A stretch of DNA of 20,220 nt from Planctomycetota bacterium (lineage in GTDB: Bacteria > Planctomycetota > Phycisphaerae > WQYP01): assembly GCA_021852225.1 (NCBI GenBank), contig JAJZOA010000276.1:1-20220 (forward strand). The letters are read 5' to 3'. Every line of letters starts with the position of its first letter. The stretch's first letter is position 1. Below are positions 1 to 8,130 of the stretch, piece by piece. Under the pieces are notes generated by a model. That model ran no database searches and had not been told where the DNA came from. It saw only the letters and a list, made by a program, of their open reading frames with translations. The translations under genes and the position numbers were made by a program.

Positions 1-102
1 TTGCTCCAGGCCGGACAAACAATGATGGGGCAGTTAAAGCGTAGGGTCCCGCTCCGGATGAAGCCGATGCGGCCAAGGAGAAACAAGGAGTGTGCTTTAT
101 GA
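1..102 (+). other. Possible 3' end of an upstream gene (unclear)
   Basis: Frame 1 is open from the window edge to a TGA at 100-102. That TGA would overlap the ATG at 99 of the next gene in an ATGA arrangement. The encoded 33 residues are rich in Arg and Lys and show no motif I recognise. Frame 3 is also open from the edge, to a TAG at 42-44, and has a less biased composition. One of the two is probably the tail of a gene continuing from the left, but I cannot tell which. Two AAGGAG boxes (75-80 and 85-90) sit in this stretch; the second serves the gene starting at 99. Confidence 0.25.
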
Positions 103-1097
103 CTGACATGTCGACAACATACATGGGCTTTATTTTAAACAGCCCGATTATTCCCGGCGCTTCGCCGCTGGTCAATAACCTGGACGTGGTTCGCCGCCTG
201 GAAGATGCCGGCGCCCCCATGTTGATCATGCATTCCATATTTGAAGAGCAGCTTATCAAAGAACAGGTGTCTTTGAACTGGGCAATGGAACATGCCGACT
301 ATTCCAATTTTGAGGCCAGTACTTTTCTGCCCCGACCGGAAGAGTTCCGTCTGGGCCCGGAGGAATATCTGCGCCATATATGGAAGGTCAAATCGGCGGT
401 TTCCGTGCCGGTGATTGCTTCACTCAATGGCTACAGCGCAGGCGGATGGGTCAGCTATGCCCGCATGATCCAAGAAGCCGGTGCCGACGGGCTGGAATTG
501 AATATTTATGATATGCCCATAGATGGCCAGCGAACCGCCGCCCGGCTGGAAGAAGATTCTCTGGATATAATTCGTGCGGTGCGCAATGCTGTCACTATTC
601 CCCTGGCGGTGAAACTCTCGCCGTTTTATACCTCGCCCGTCAATTTCGCCCGCCGCGTCGCCCAGTGCGATGTCAATGCCGTGGTGCTTTTCAACCGCTT
701 TTATCAGGCCGATATTGACATTGAGGAACTCGCTCCGATGCCGTCACTTCAATTGTCAACTTCTGATGACCTGCTGCTGCGTATACGCTGGACCGCAGCA
801 ATGTATGGACATATCAAGTCTGATATCGCCATTACCGGTGGTGTACATACCGCGGCCGACGCCATCAAGGGAATTATGGCCGGTGCCGGCGCGCTGCAGA
901 TGGTTTCCGCCCTCCTGAAACAGGGCCCCCGGCATCTGACCATGGTACATAAGAAAATGACCGAATGGATGGAACAACACGAATATCAATCCCTTTCGGA
1001 ATTGCAGGGGGTTATGAGCCTCGCCCGCATGCCAAGGCCGGAATTGCATGAACGCACCAATTACATTCACATTCTGCAAAATTGGTCGCGGGATTAG
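99..1097 (+). CDS. Dihydroorotate dehydrogenase-like flavoprotein
   Basis: This 332-residue protein is a TIM-barrel flavoprotein of the dihydroorotate dehydrogenase-like family (COG0167). It opens with the family's beta-1 region (NSPIIPGASPL) and an invariant-looking LEDAGAPMLIMHSIFEEQ. It continues with VIASLNGYSAGGWVSYA, a phosphate-site AVKLSPF near residue 174, and ends with the FMN-phosphate-binding ITGGVHTAADAIKGIMAGAGA segment around 245-265. ATG 99 is chosen because AAGGAG at 85-90 lies 8 bases upstream; a GTG at 90 would overlap that site. It sits 32 bases before hypA, and hypB follows, so co-transcription is likely. In other bacteria relatives of this subgroup often lie beside oxidoreductase genes rather than pyrimidine genes, so I do not name it pyrD. 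The real substrate is unknown; a redox role linked to the hydrogenase maturation genes is inference. Confidence 0.85.
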   Translation: MTDMSTTYMGFILNSPIIPGASPLVNNLDVVRRLEDAGAPMLIMHSIFEEQLIKEQVSLNWAMEHADYSNFEASTFLPRPEEFRLGPEEYLRHIWKVKSAVSVPVIASLNGYSAGGWVSYARMIQEAGADGLELNIYDMPIDGQRTAARLEEDSLDIIRAVRNAVTIPLAVKLSPFYTSPVNFARRVAQCDVNAVVLFNRFYQADIDIEELAPMPSLQLSTSDDLLLRIRWTAAMYGHIKSDIAITGGVHTAADAIKGIMAGAGALQMVSALLKQGPRHLTMVHKKMTEWMEQHEYQSLSELQGVMSLARMPRPELHERTNYIHILQNWSRD

Positions 1098-1129
1098 CAG
1101 TCTCCGCAGCGCAATCCGGGAGGTACGCC

Positions 1130-1549
1130 ATGCATGAACTTTCCATCGCCGAATCCATTCTGAATATTCTTGCGCAGCAAATGCCGCCAGGCTCGGAACT
1201 GGTCAGCGTCGAACTGCGAATAGGTGCCTTGCAGGGAATTGATAACGATTCTCTGGGCTTCGGCTGGCATGCCCTGCTTACCGCCGCCGGCCGGCCCGAT
1301 GCCGCCTTGCATATTGAGAGAGTCCCATGGCGGCTTCGCTGTGACAGGTGTGGAAACGAATGGGAACCTCCCGATGCGGCCTGCCAGATCACAGCCTGCT
1401 TTTGCGGAGCCGGTGCGGGTCGCACGATTGCCGGACGCGAATTGGAAATTATTGCCTGCGATGTGGAACGCCTGGCCGAAACCGCCGAAACGCCGGGATA
1501 TGACGGCGAACATCCGACCGGTGAATTTCCGGCCGGGTCTCTTAACTAA
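1130..1549 (+). CDS. hypA: [NiFe]-hydrogenase nickel-insertion protein HypA
   Basis: HypA binds nickel through its N-terminal Met-His and delivers it, with HypB, to the large subunit of [NiFe]-hydrogenase. The diagnostic MHELSIAESI start is present, with His2 as nickel ligand, and fixes the start at ATG 1130; GGGAGG lies 7 bases upstream. The first zinc-site pair is normal (C71-x2-C74, CDRCG). The second is odd: instead of C-x2-C the sequence is C85...A89-C90-F91-C92-G93, giving a C-x-C. The GRELEI strand after the zinc loop is conserved. At 139 residues it is about 20-25 longer than typical HypA, with an acidic, Gly/Pro-rich C-terminal tail. The hypB start follows 12 bases downstream, so the two form one operon. 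Family assignment is secure; whether the altered loop still binds zinc is not known. Confidence 0.92.
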   Translation: MHELSIAESILNILAQQMPPGSELVSVELRIGALQGIDNDSLGFGWHALLTAAGRPDAALHIERVPWRLRCDRCGNEWEPPDAACQITACFCGAGAGRTIAGRELEIIACDVERLAETAETPGYDGEHPTGEFPAGSLN

Positions 1550-1561
1550 AAGGAGTTGCTT

Positions 1562-2245
1562 ATGAAAGTGCCTGTTGTTGAAAATGTGCTGAAGTTAAAT
1601 GACGAAATCGCCATGCAGAATCGTCTTAAATTCGACCAAGCCGGCGTCTATGTCGTAGATTTAATTGGCGCGCCGGGCTGCGGAAAAACTGCGTTGCTTG
1701 AAGCCACCCTCGAAAAGCTTAGCGGCATTCTTGAAATCGGCGTTCTAGCGGGCGACCCGGCCACCAGCCGCGACGGGGATCGTCTGGCGAAATATTGTGA
1801 CAATGTGGTTCAGATAAACACCGGCAATGGCTGCCATCTGGACGCCAATCAGGTACGCCAGGCAATCACGCGGCTTGACCTTAAGAGCCTGGATGTTCTA
1901 TTTATTGAAAATGTCGGCAACTTGATCTGTCCGGTTGGATTTGACCTTGGCCAGCACGTAAAAATTGGAATGTTCAGTGTCTGCCAGGGAGACGACAAAG
2001 CCGCCAAACACCCGCATGTATCTCTAGTGGCCGGAGCCTTGTTGCTTAATAAAACGGACCTCCTGCAATATATACCCTTTAATCTCCCACAATTTCGCTC
2101 CGATGTGGCGCATTTGAATGCCGCTGCGCCATTGCTGGAAATTTCTGTCCGTGAGAATCACATTGCCCCCTGGCTGAATTGGCTGACACACAACAGCCTG
2201 CAGAAAAGGCAAACGTGCACGACCTCCCCGACGGTGGCGGGATAG
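1562..2245 (+). CDS. hypB: Hydrogenase/urease-type nickel incorporation GTPase HypB
   Basis: HypB is a SIMIBI-class GTPase that, with HypA, drives nickel insertion into [NiFe]-hydrogenase. In the 227-residue product I see Walker A GAPGCGKT (36-43), GDPAT (64-68), the metal-binding Cys91-His92 pair in GCHLDA, the hallmark ENVGNLICP (116-124) and the guanine-specificity NKTD (163-166). The N-terminal His-rich nickel-storage stretch and the N-terminal CxxCGC-type site of enterobacterial HypB are absent, so this is the short form. ATG 1562 is preceded by AAGGAG (1550-1555) with 6-base spacing; an in-frame TTG at 1556 adjoins that site and is unlikely. The last 18 or so residues look unconserved. 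No hydrogenase structural gene or hypC/D/E/F is in view. Confidence 0.94.
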   Translation: MKVPVVENVLKLNDEIAMQNRLKFDQAGVYVVDLIGAPGCGKTALLEATLEKLSGILEIGVLAGDPATSRDGDRLAKYCDNVVQINTGNGCHLDANQVRQAITRLDLKSLDVLFIENVGNLICPVGFDLGQHVKIGMFSVCQGDDKAAKHPHVSLVAGALLLNKTDLLQYIPFNLPQFRSDVAHLNAAAPLLEISVRENHIAPWLNWLTHNSLQKRQTCTTSPTVAG

Positions 2246-2270
2246 CGATGTGCAATCACACTCGTCGGGG
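2226..2270 (+). terminator. Possible hairpin at the hypB 3' end
   Basis: CCCCGACG at 2226-2233 is an exact inverted repeat of CGTCGGGG at 2263-2270, an 8-bp GC-rich stem with a 29-base loop spanning the hypB stop codon. No T-run follows, so intrinsic termination is doubtful. It may be only a transcript-end stabilising structure or chance. Confidence 0.2.
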
Positions 2271-2609
2271 TGCCGCTGGGTCATTTCGCGCGATTTAATG
2301 CGCCCACCCCACCAGGCCGTCTATTTCCGGGATCATCAGATTCTCCTGCTGTCCGCGGTATCGCGCACGGATTACCGCATTCTACAATCCCAATATTTCA
2401 GCCACTGACCTAGGGAATTTCCTTATGGGAATTCATGCCCGCTTGCTGGTAGAAGTTAAGGCCTTTCTTTGATGCCCAACCGAAACCTGACACCTTAGTC
2501 TGATTCTGGTGGCGAACGGTTAGCCGATGTCGCGGGTCATTTGAAATGATTCCGACAGCGGATGCGGTTGGCGTCAGTTGCGCTGCGTCAGTACAGGAGA
2601 TTTAACATC
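2246..2609. other. Intergenic region between hypB and hppA
   Basis: These 364 bases hold no gene I can support. A 17-codon reading frame starting at ATG 2248 has no strong ribosome site and no recognisable content. The imperfect palindromes around GGGAATTTCC and GGGAATTC (about 2413-2444) are the only noticeable pattern. The hppA promoter should lie here, but I see no convincing -35/-10 pair. The gap separates the hyp cluster from hppA, suggesting separate transcription. Confidence 0.4.
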
Positions 2610-5420
2610 ATGTTTCATCAGAAACCAAAAGCCTCTTCGGAAGATGACCATCGAGGCAACACATCACATGCCTCTGTGAAACAGACATCTCCAGGACCGC
2701 GCGCCGGTCCCGGATTGACCAGAAACTTATTGCGCGCATTTGCGAGCAAGACCGGCCTGCTTATGCTGGCCACCATTGGCCTGCTGGTCATGGTGGAACT
2801 GGCCCGCGCCGGATACTTGCCCCTTGCCACCGTGACACCCGCCACCGCTGCCGCATCGCCGACTGCCGCATCTCATCATTTTGTGCCCTTCGGCTTTTTG
2901 TGGTCGTCCAGCTTTGCACCCTATGAACGGGTCGCCTTGTTCCTCGTGCTCGGAGTGGCTTTGCTCGGCCTGGTTTACGCGGGCTTTCTGACGCGCTTCG
3001 TGCGTAAATCGGACCGCGGCACGCCGAAAATGCAGGAAGTCGCAATGGCGATTCGCGAAGGCGCACAGGCCTATCTTAAGCGGCAGCGGCGAACGCTTTT
3101 TCCGATTATAATAATCGTCACACTGATCCTCATTTTGACTGCCAAATGGAATACCGCCGCGGGCATCAGTCTGCCGTTTGGTCGGGGTATTGCATTTCTC
3201 ATGGGGTCGTTGTTTTCAATGGTTGTGGGTACCATCGGCATGTTCATGGCCACCCGTGGCAATCTGCGTGTGGCGGCCGCCGCCAGGGAAGGCTTCGGTC
3301 GAGCCATGCAGATCGGGTATCGCACCGGAACGGTTACCGGCATGTTAACCGATGCGTTGGGGTTACTCGGTGCTACCGTTATTTTTATGTACTTTGGAGA
3401 CCGCGCTCCTGAAGCCCTGCTTGGATTCGGCTTTGGTGGCACGCTTCTGGCACTTTTTATGCGCGTGGGCGGGGGCATTTACACCAAGGCCGCCGATGTG
3501 GGTGCGGACCTTGTTGGAAAAATCGAAAAGGACATTCCCGAAGATGACCCGCGTAATGCCGCCACCATCGCCGACAATGTCGGTGATAATGTCGGTGACT
3601 GCGCAGGTATGGCCGCCGATATTTTTGAAAGCTATGAAGTCACCATGGTCGCGGCCATGATATTGGGCTGGGCCGCATTTGGACACATCGGCGTGATGTT
3701 TCCCCTGCTCGTGCGGGCCATTGGCGTCTGCTCGGATATGTTCTCCACCTGGAGTGTTCGCGCGGACAAGGGGAGTGCCGGACAAAGCGGAGTGGACAGA
3801 GCCATGAAATCCATCACATTTGGCTTCCGGCTTGGCGCGGCGCTGAGCACGATTGGTTTTTTGACTCTTGGCTTTTTCTATTTCCGGCTTTCGCCTGCGG
3901 CATTGCAGGCTAATTCGGTCCTTGCGAAGGTAGAGGCTCACGCCCCATGGTGGGCGAACTTTGGAATCGCCGGACTGGATTGGCGGCCCGCGGAAGCTAC
4001 CTTGTGCGGCATTATGCTGGCGCTGGTGCTCAACTGGTGTACGGAATATTTTACCGGTACACAGCATCCGCCGGTTAAAACGCTTGTCCGGGCCTGCGAT
4101 ACAGGGCACGCGACCAATATTATCCAAGGCCTGGCCGTGGGCATGGAAAGCAGTGTCTGGGCAGCCCTTATTATCGCCGGCGCAGTGATTTCCAGCGTGC
4201 TGATTTTCGCGGGCACAAATCCCATTTTCGTCGCCTACGGCGTGGCGATGTGCGGAATCGGAATGCTTACCCTTACCGGCAATACACTGAGCATGGATGT
4301 CTTTGGTCCGGTCGCCGACAATGCCAACGGCATTGGCGAAATGGGTTTTGACCCCGATGAAATGGGCGAAACCAACTACCGGCAGGCCCGCCAGGTACTT
4401 GCGGATCTTGATGCCACCGGCAACACCACCAAAGCCATTACCAAAGGCATCGCCATTGGCAGCGCCGTGGTGGCCGCCCTGAGCCTTTTCGCCTCTTTTA
4501 TTATCATTGTGGGCAGTGGCGGCGGATCTGATCAATCACATCTGAATATAAATATTTATAATGCCGTTTCCGGCCTTCTGAATGTGGCCGATCCGCGACT
4601 TTTTGTCGGCTTACTGATTGGCGGCGCGGTACCGTTTCTCTTCAGTTCCATGGCCATTCGCGCTGTCGGACGGGCGGCTTACCTGATTGTCCAGGAATGC
4701 CGCCTCCAATTTCACGATAAGGCGATCTGGACACGTGTGAAAAAGCCCGATTACGGTCGCGTTGTCAGCATTTGCACGCTTGAAGCGCAGCGCGAACTTA
4801 TTGGCCCAGGCCTTCTGGCGGTCCTGGCACCCGTACTGGTCGGCTTTTTAATTGGCGTGCAGGCTCTGGCCGGCTTCCTTGCCGGCGCCATTCTGACTGG
4901 CCAGATTCTTGCGGTTTTTATGGCCAACAGCGGCGGCGCGTGGGACAACGCCAAAAAGGTCATCGAAGACGAACCGCGTGATCTGCTCAGAAATACCGGC
5001 AAAGGCTCGGAACGACACAAGGCCAGCGTCACCGGCGATACCATTGGCGACCCGTTGAAAGATACCGCCGGCCCAGCCATCAATCCGCTCCTGAAGGTGA
5101 TGAACATGGTGGCCCTGCTGGTGGTTCCACTTCTGCTGCCATTTGACCGGCATTTCCAGAATCTGCTTAAAACGCGCGTGCCTGGAGCCATCATCACGCC
5201 CCTTTCCCCGCACCCGTGGATCGCATGGCTGGTGGTGGCGGGCTGCGTTCTGGCTTTGGCCTGGGCCGTGTTTCAAGCCAAACATGAAACAGCAGCCGTC
5301 AAGGCATTTGATCACGCGACAGTCCAGACCGAGGAAGAAGACGCCTTGGAACCAGCGATTATCGAACACGTTCCGCACACCAACCCGCGCACCCCGCCGG
5401 AATTAACCGGCAAACGGTGA
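2610..5420 (+). CDS. hppA: Membrane H+-translocating pyrophosphatase, K+-independent type
   Basis: This polytopic pump couples hydrolysis of pyrophosphate to proton transport across the cytoplasmic or an internal membrane. Family signatures are clear: GTPEMQE-like GTPKMQEVAMAIREGAQAYL, the substrate-binding DVGADLVGKIEKDIPEDDP near residues 297-315, DNVGDNVGDCAG just after, the second acidic loop DVFGPVADNANGIGEM, and the C-terminal GGAWDNAKK and GDTIGDPLKDTAGPA. GNTTKAITKG at 604-613 carries Lys608 and Thr611, the pair marking potassium-independent H+-PPases (the K+-dependent type has Ala and Gly/Ala). At 936 residues it is much longer than the usual 650-800. There is an N-terminal extension of about 110 residues with an extra membrane segment (about 48-66), and a hydrophilic C-terminal tail of about 50 residues. 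ATG 2610 is preceded by AGGAGA (2595-2600), 9 bases away. It stands alone, not in an obvious operon. Confidence 0.96.
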   Translation: MFHQKPKASSEDDHRGNTSHASVKQTSPGPRAGPGLTRNLLRAFASKTGLLMLATIGLLVMVELARAGYLPLATVTPATAAASPTAASHHFVPFGFLWSSSFAPYERVALFLVLGVALLGLVYAGFLTRFVRKSDRGTPKMQEVAMAIREGAQAYLKRQRRTLFPIIIIVTLILILTAKWNTAAGISLPFGRGIAFLMGSLFSMVVGTIGMFMATRGNLRVAAAAREGFGRAMQIGYRTGTVTGMLTDALGLLGATVIFMYFGDRAPEALLGFGFGGTLLALFMRVGGGIYTKAADVGADLVGKIEKDIPEDDPRNAATIADNVGDNVGDCAGMAADIFESYEVTMVAAMILGWAAFGHIGVMFPLLVRAIGVCSDMFSTWSVRADKGSAGQSGVDRAMKSITFGFRLGAALSTIGFLTLGFFYFRLSPAALQANSVLAKVEAHAPWWANFGIAGLDWRPAEATLCGIMLALVLNWCTEYFTGTQHPPVKTLVRACDTGHATNIIQGLAVGMESSVWAALIIAGAVISSVLIFAGTNPIFVAYGVAMCGIGMLTLTGNTLSMDVFGPVADNANGIGEMGFDPDEMGETNYRQARQVLADLDATGNTTKAITKGIAIGSAVVAALSLFASFIIIVGSGGGSDQSHLNINIYNAVSGLLNVADPRLFVGLLIGGAVPFLFSSMAIRAVGRAAYLIVQECRLQFHDKAIWTRVKKPDYGRVVSICTLEAQRELIGPGLLAVLAPVLVGFLIGVQALAGFLAGAILTGQILAVFMANSGGAWDNAKKVIEDEPRDLLRNTGKGSERHKASVTGDTIGDPLKDTAGPAINPLLKVMNMVALLVVPLLLPFDRHFQNLLKTRVPGAIITPLSPHPWIAWLVVAGCVLALAWAVFQAKHETAAVKAFDHATVQTEEEDALEPAIIEHVPHTNPRTPPELTGKR

Positions 5421-5831
5421 CGCACGCGGTACGGTGCCTTTGCGGGCGGATATCGCCGTGATCGAAACTTGAGAAATGAGCGATCTGGGATGACCGGTTT
5501 CATGAGCCTGCGCCAGATATAAGCCCCTCCGGCCAGGATTCGCGGCCAAGGTTAAACTCAAAATTGCCGGCCATGGGCATATGACGAAACCTTGCTCATC
5601 AATGCCCCAGCGTGCCGGGGACCGCCGCAAGAGTCGCTTTTGTGTGGCTCGCGAAACTATTTTTGGGTTACTGTAGGCAACTGCTGGCCTGCGTTTACCA
5701 GGCCGCAACCGGCGACTTGCCGCACGTGGTCGCAAATCCTGCCAAACAGCACCATGCATTTCCTGAAAAGTGCTGTTATTATATGAAGAGGCTGAATTTT
5801 CGTATTCGCCAAAGTCACAGGAGACGGCCCC
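5421..5831. other. Intergenic region downstream of hppA
   Basis: These 411 bases contain only overlapping open frames on both strands (for example 5612-5932 plus and 5403-5855 minus) with no family-like sequence, no good ribosome sites and basic, low-information products. I treat them as non-coding. A ribosome site AGGAGA at 5818-5823 serves the next gene. An AT-rich TTATTATATGAAG around 5776-5788 could be part of its promoter, but no good -35 partner is visible. Confidence 0.4.
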
Positions 5832-6710
5832 ATGAAAAAAAAGAGACTTCGCCAAATACTTACCATCGTGGTTTTGCTTTTTCTGGTTCTTGTGCTGGCG
5901 CTCTGGTTTTCCATAAATGCAATTATCCGTGAACAGGTAGATTCCCGCGCCACTGCGGCTTTGGGCGTCAAAGCCACGCTTAGTCAGGTGGCGTTAAATA
6001 TTCTCGGCGGGTCGTTGGCGTTGAAGGGATTAAATATTGCCAACCCGGCCGGTTTCAGCGATCCGAGCCTGTTAGATATGAAATCGTGCAAAGTGACCGT
6101 GAAAATTGGCTCGCTTCTGGGCCAAACGGTGCAAATTACCACGATTGCCATTGACGGCCTGACCGTTACGCTCGATCAAAACGGCTTGAATTCCAACATT
6201 CAGGATATCCTGAACAATATCAAAAAAAATACAGCGCCGGCGGGCAACGCCGGAACTTCTACGCCGGCGGCATCCAAAACGCAGCGAACTGCTTCTGGCG
6301 GCAAAGCACTTGCGATCAATCAGGTGATCCTCACGCATTTGACCGTTATTTTCCGGCCTTCGCTTATACCGGGCCAAAAGGGATTGCCCATTACCATTCC
6401 CATTAAGAAGCTGGTTATTGATCAGCCAACCAATCCGGATGGCCGTCCGCTGCGGATAGCCGACCTTTTCGGTCAGGTATTAAGCGCTATTGCTATTCAA
6501 GCGGCTAAAAGTCCGCAGATTCCCGCCGCTTTCCGGAATTCACTGCAGGCTGCGGGCGGCATACTTGGTGCTGGAGCCGGCGACTTGCTGAATGGCACCA
6601 GTAATCTTGGAAAATCGCTAGGCAATGGCGTGCAGAATACGTTTAAGGCGTTTGGGAATCTGATTCCCGGCCAATCGCCAGCCACAAACGCCAGCGGAGC
6701 GGCTAAATGA
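5832..6710 (+). CDS. AsmA-like membrane-anchored envelope protein
   Basis: The 292-residue product starts with a basic stretch and one membrane anchor (about residues 10-30), then a long exported portion. The segment ATLSQVALNILGGSLALKG followed by GFSDPSLLDMKSCKVTVKIGSLL, ITTIAIDGLTVTLD and a Gly-Leu-Asn-Ser-Asn-I-x-x-I motif is typical of AsmA/DUF748-type proteins. These form beta-rich periplasmic structures tied to outer-membrane or lipid homeostasis. Residues about 130-155 are an Ala/Thr/Gly-rich linker, and the C-terminus (about 240-292) is Gly/Ala/Asn-rich. AsmA-family members are often 500 residues or more, so this is a short form. AGGAGA at 5818-5823 supports ATG 5832. Its stop overlaps the start of the permease gene (ATGA at 6707), so the two are translationally coupled. 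The exact role is unknown. Confidence 0.7.
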   Translation: MKKKRLRQILTIVVLLFLVLVLALWFSINAIIREQVDSRATAALGVKATLSQVALNILGGSLALKGLNIANPAGFSDPSLLDMKSCKVTVKIGSLLGQTVQITTIAIDGLTVTLDQNGLNSNIQDILNNIKKNTAPAGNAGTSTPAASKTQRTASGGKALAINQVILTHLTVIFRPSLIPGQKGLPITIPIKKLVIDQPTNPDGRPLRIADLFGQVLSAIAIQAAKSPQIPAAFRNSLQAAGGILGAGAGDLLNGTSNLGKSLGNGVQNTFKAFGNLIPGQSPATNASGAAK

Positions 6711-8014
6711 CGCCTGACATCGTTGCGTTTGCGACGGCTGTCACTTCCTGGGCATCGCACCACGGCCAATGGCTGGACTTGGCGATTTTTCTGACCACTT
6801 ACCTGGGCTTGGCCTTGGGCGGCCTGCCGGGTACACGGCTGGACCGAACTTCCATTGCCACGCTGGGTGCGGTGGCCGTGCTGGTGCTGCACAGGCTGTC
6901 CTTCGGGCAGGCGATTAACGAAATTAACTTTCCGACACTCGCGTTGCTGATCAGCATGATGATCATTTCGGCCCAGCTTCGGCTGGCGGGTTATTACGAT
7001 TGGGTGGTACGACGAATCGTCAGCGTTGCCAAAAGTCCGCGGGTCCTGCTCGCGTTGATTATGCTGGCCGCATCGGTTCTTTCCGCCCTTTTTGCCAATG
7101 ATGTGATATGCCTTATTTTTACACCGGTGCTGTGCGTAGCCATGCGCCGTGCCGGACGTGATCCAATTCCATATTTGATGGCGCTGGCCGTTTCAGCCAA
7201 TATCGGTTCAGCAGCCACCGTGATTGGCAACCCCCAGAACATGCTGATCGGGCAGGCGGGCAATCTTTCTTTCGCCGCTTTCAGCCTGACAGTGCTGCCG
7301 CTGGTAATTGTTTGCGTTGTGCTGGCGTTCGTAACGGTCACGGTTGTGTATCGGCGGCGGTTGTCTGATATCGTTTCTGAAAAAATGGATGTCCCCGGCG
7401 ACCACCCGGCTGCCAGGGAGGCTGTTACCCGGTGGTCGATGATACATAAGACACTTTTCATCATGGGGCTGCTGCTGCTGGCCATGATTATTGGCGAAGG
7501 TATCGACCTGTCGCGGCCTGTCGCCGCGCTCGCCGCAGCCGGCCTGCTGATGATTTCCCGCAAAACCCGACCGCGGGATCTGTTTGCGCTGGTAGATTGG
7601 AATCTGATTCTATTGTTTGTGGGACTGTTTATTGTCATTGGTGACGCCCAGCGTCATGCCCTGCTGGCACCGGCCATGCACGCGATTGCCCATGCCGGCA
7701 TTTCGCTGCAATCTCATATTCCTTTGGCTTCAACGACCCTCGTGCTTTCCAATCTGGTGAGCAACGTACCGGCGGTGCTGCTGATTAAACCAGCCATTCC
7801 GATGTCCGCAACTTCCACCTGGTACCTGCTGGCGGTGACCAGCACGTTTGCGGGTAACCTGACTCTGCTGGGGTCGATTGCCAATCTGATTGTTGCCGAG
7901 CAAGCCGAGCCGTTCTCCATCCGCCTGGCATTTACCGAATATCTTAAAGTCGGCGTTCCGCTTACGCTTGTCACGACAGCGTTGGCGGTGGGTTATTTCC
8001 AGTTTGTTCATTAA
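6707..8014 (+). CDS. ArsB/NhaD-superfamily (SLC13-like) ion permease
   Basis: This 435-residue, very hydrophobic protein has about 11-12 predicted membrane segments and belongs to the ion transporter superfamily that includes ArsB, NhaD, CitM and SLC13 anion transporters. Two internal repeats are visible. The first has FANDVICLIFTPVL (about 130-143) and SANIGSAATVIGNPQNMLIG (about 163-182). The second has SNLVSNVPAVLLI (about 348-360) and GNLTLLGSIANLIVAEQA (about 384-401). These paired N-x-x-x-P and G-N-P/G-S-x-N hairpins form the substrate and cation site in the superfamily. The ATG lies inside the last codons of the AsmA-like gene, with a 4-base ATGA overlap. The substrate (a dicarboxylate, sulfate, arsenite or Na+/H+ exchange) cannot be told from sequence; no arsenic or sulfate genes are adjacent. 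Confidence 0.85.
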   Translation: MTPDIVAFATAVTSWASHHGQWLDLAIFLTTYLGLALGGLPGTRLDRTSIATLGAVAVLVLHRLSFGQAINEINFPTLALLISMMIISAQLRLAGYYDWVVRRIVSVAKSPRVLLALIMLAASVLSALFANDVICLIFTPVLCVAMRRAGRDPIPYLMALAVSANIGSAATVIGNPQNMLIGQAGNLSFAAFSLTVLPLVIVCVVLAFVTVTVVYRRRLSDIVSEKMDVPGDHPAAREAVTRWSMIHKTLFIMGLLLLAMIIGEGIDLSRPVAALAAAGLLMISRKTRPRDLFALVDWNLILLFVGLFIVIGDAQRHALLAPAMHAIAHAGISLQSHIPLASTTLVLSNLVSNVPAVLLIKPAIPMSATSTWYLLAVTSTFAGNLTLLGSIANLIVAEQAEPFSIRLAFTEYLKVGVPLTLVTTALAVGYFQFVH

Positions 8015-8130
8015 GCGGCACCGACACTTTTTTCCCGCGGCACTTGGCGATACCATTTGCATGACCGGTGCGCCATGAACGTGGCTGGTCCGTGTGAAAA
8101 ATATTTGCGTTGCTCTGTATGGAGTTTTAA

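Noticed and set aside
2248..2301. Short frame starting Met-Cys right after hypB, considered as a hypC fragment
   Set aside because: HypC starts MCLxxP with a conserved beta-barrel; this frame diverges after Met-Cys and stops after 17 codons.
3363..4535. 390-residue minus-strand open frame inside hppA
   Set aside because: Antisense shadow of a strongly conserved gene in a GC-rich genome; composition is rich in His/Gly/Arg with no recognisable domain.
5403..5855. 150-residue minus-strand open frame after hppA
   Set aside because: No ribosome site, no family-like sequence, and it overlaps the start of the AsmA-like gene and the end of hppA.
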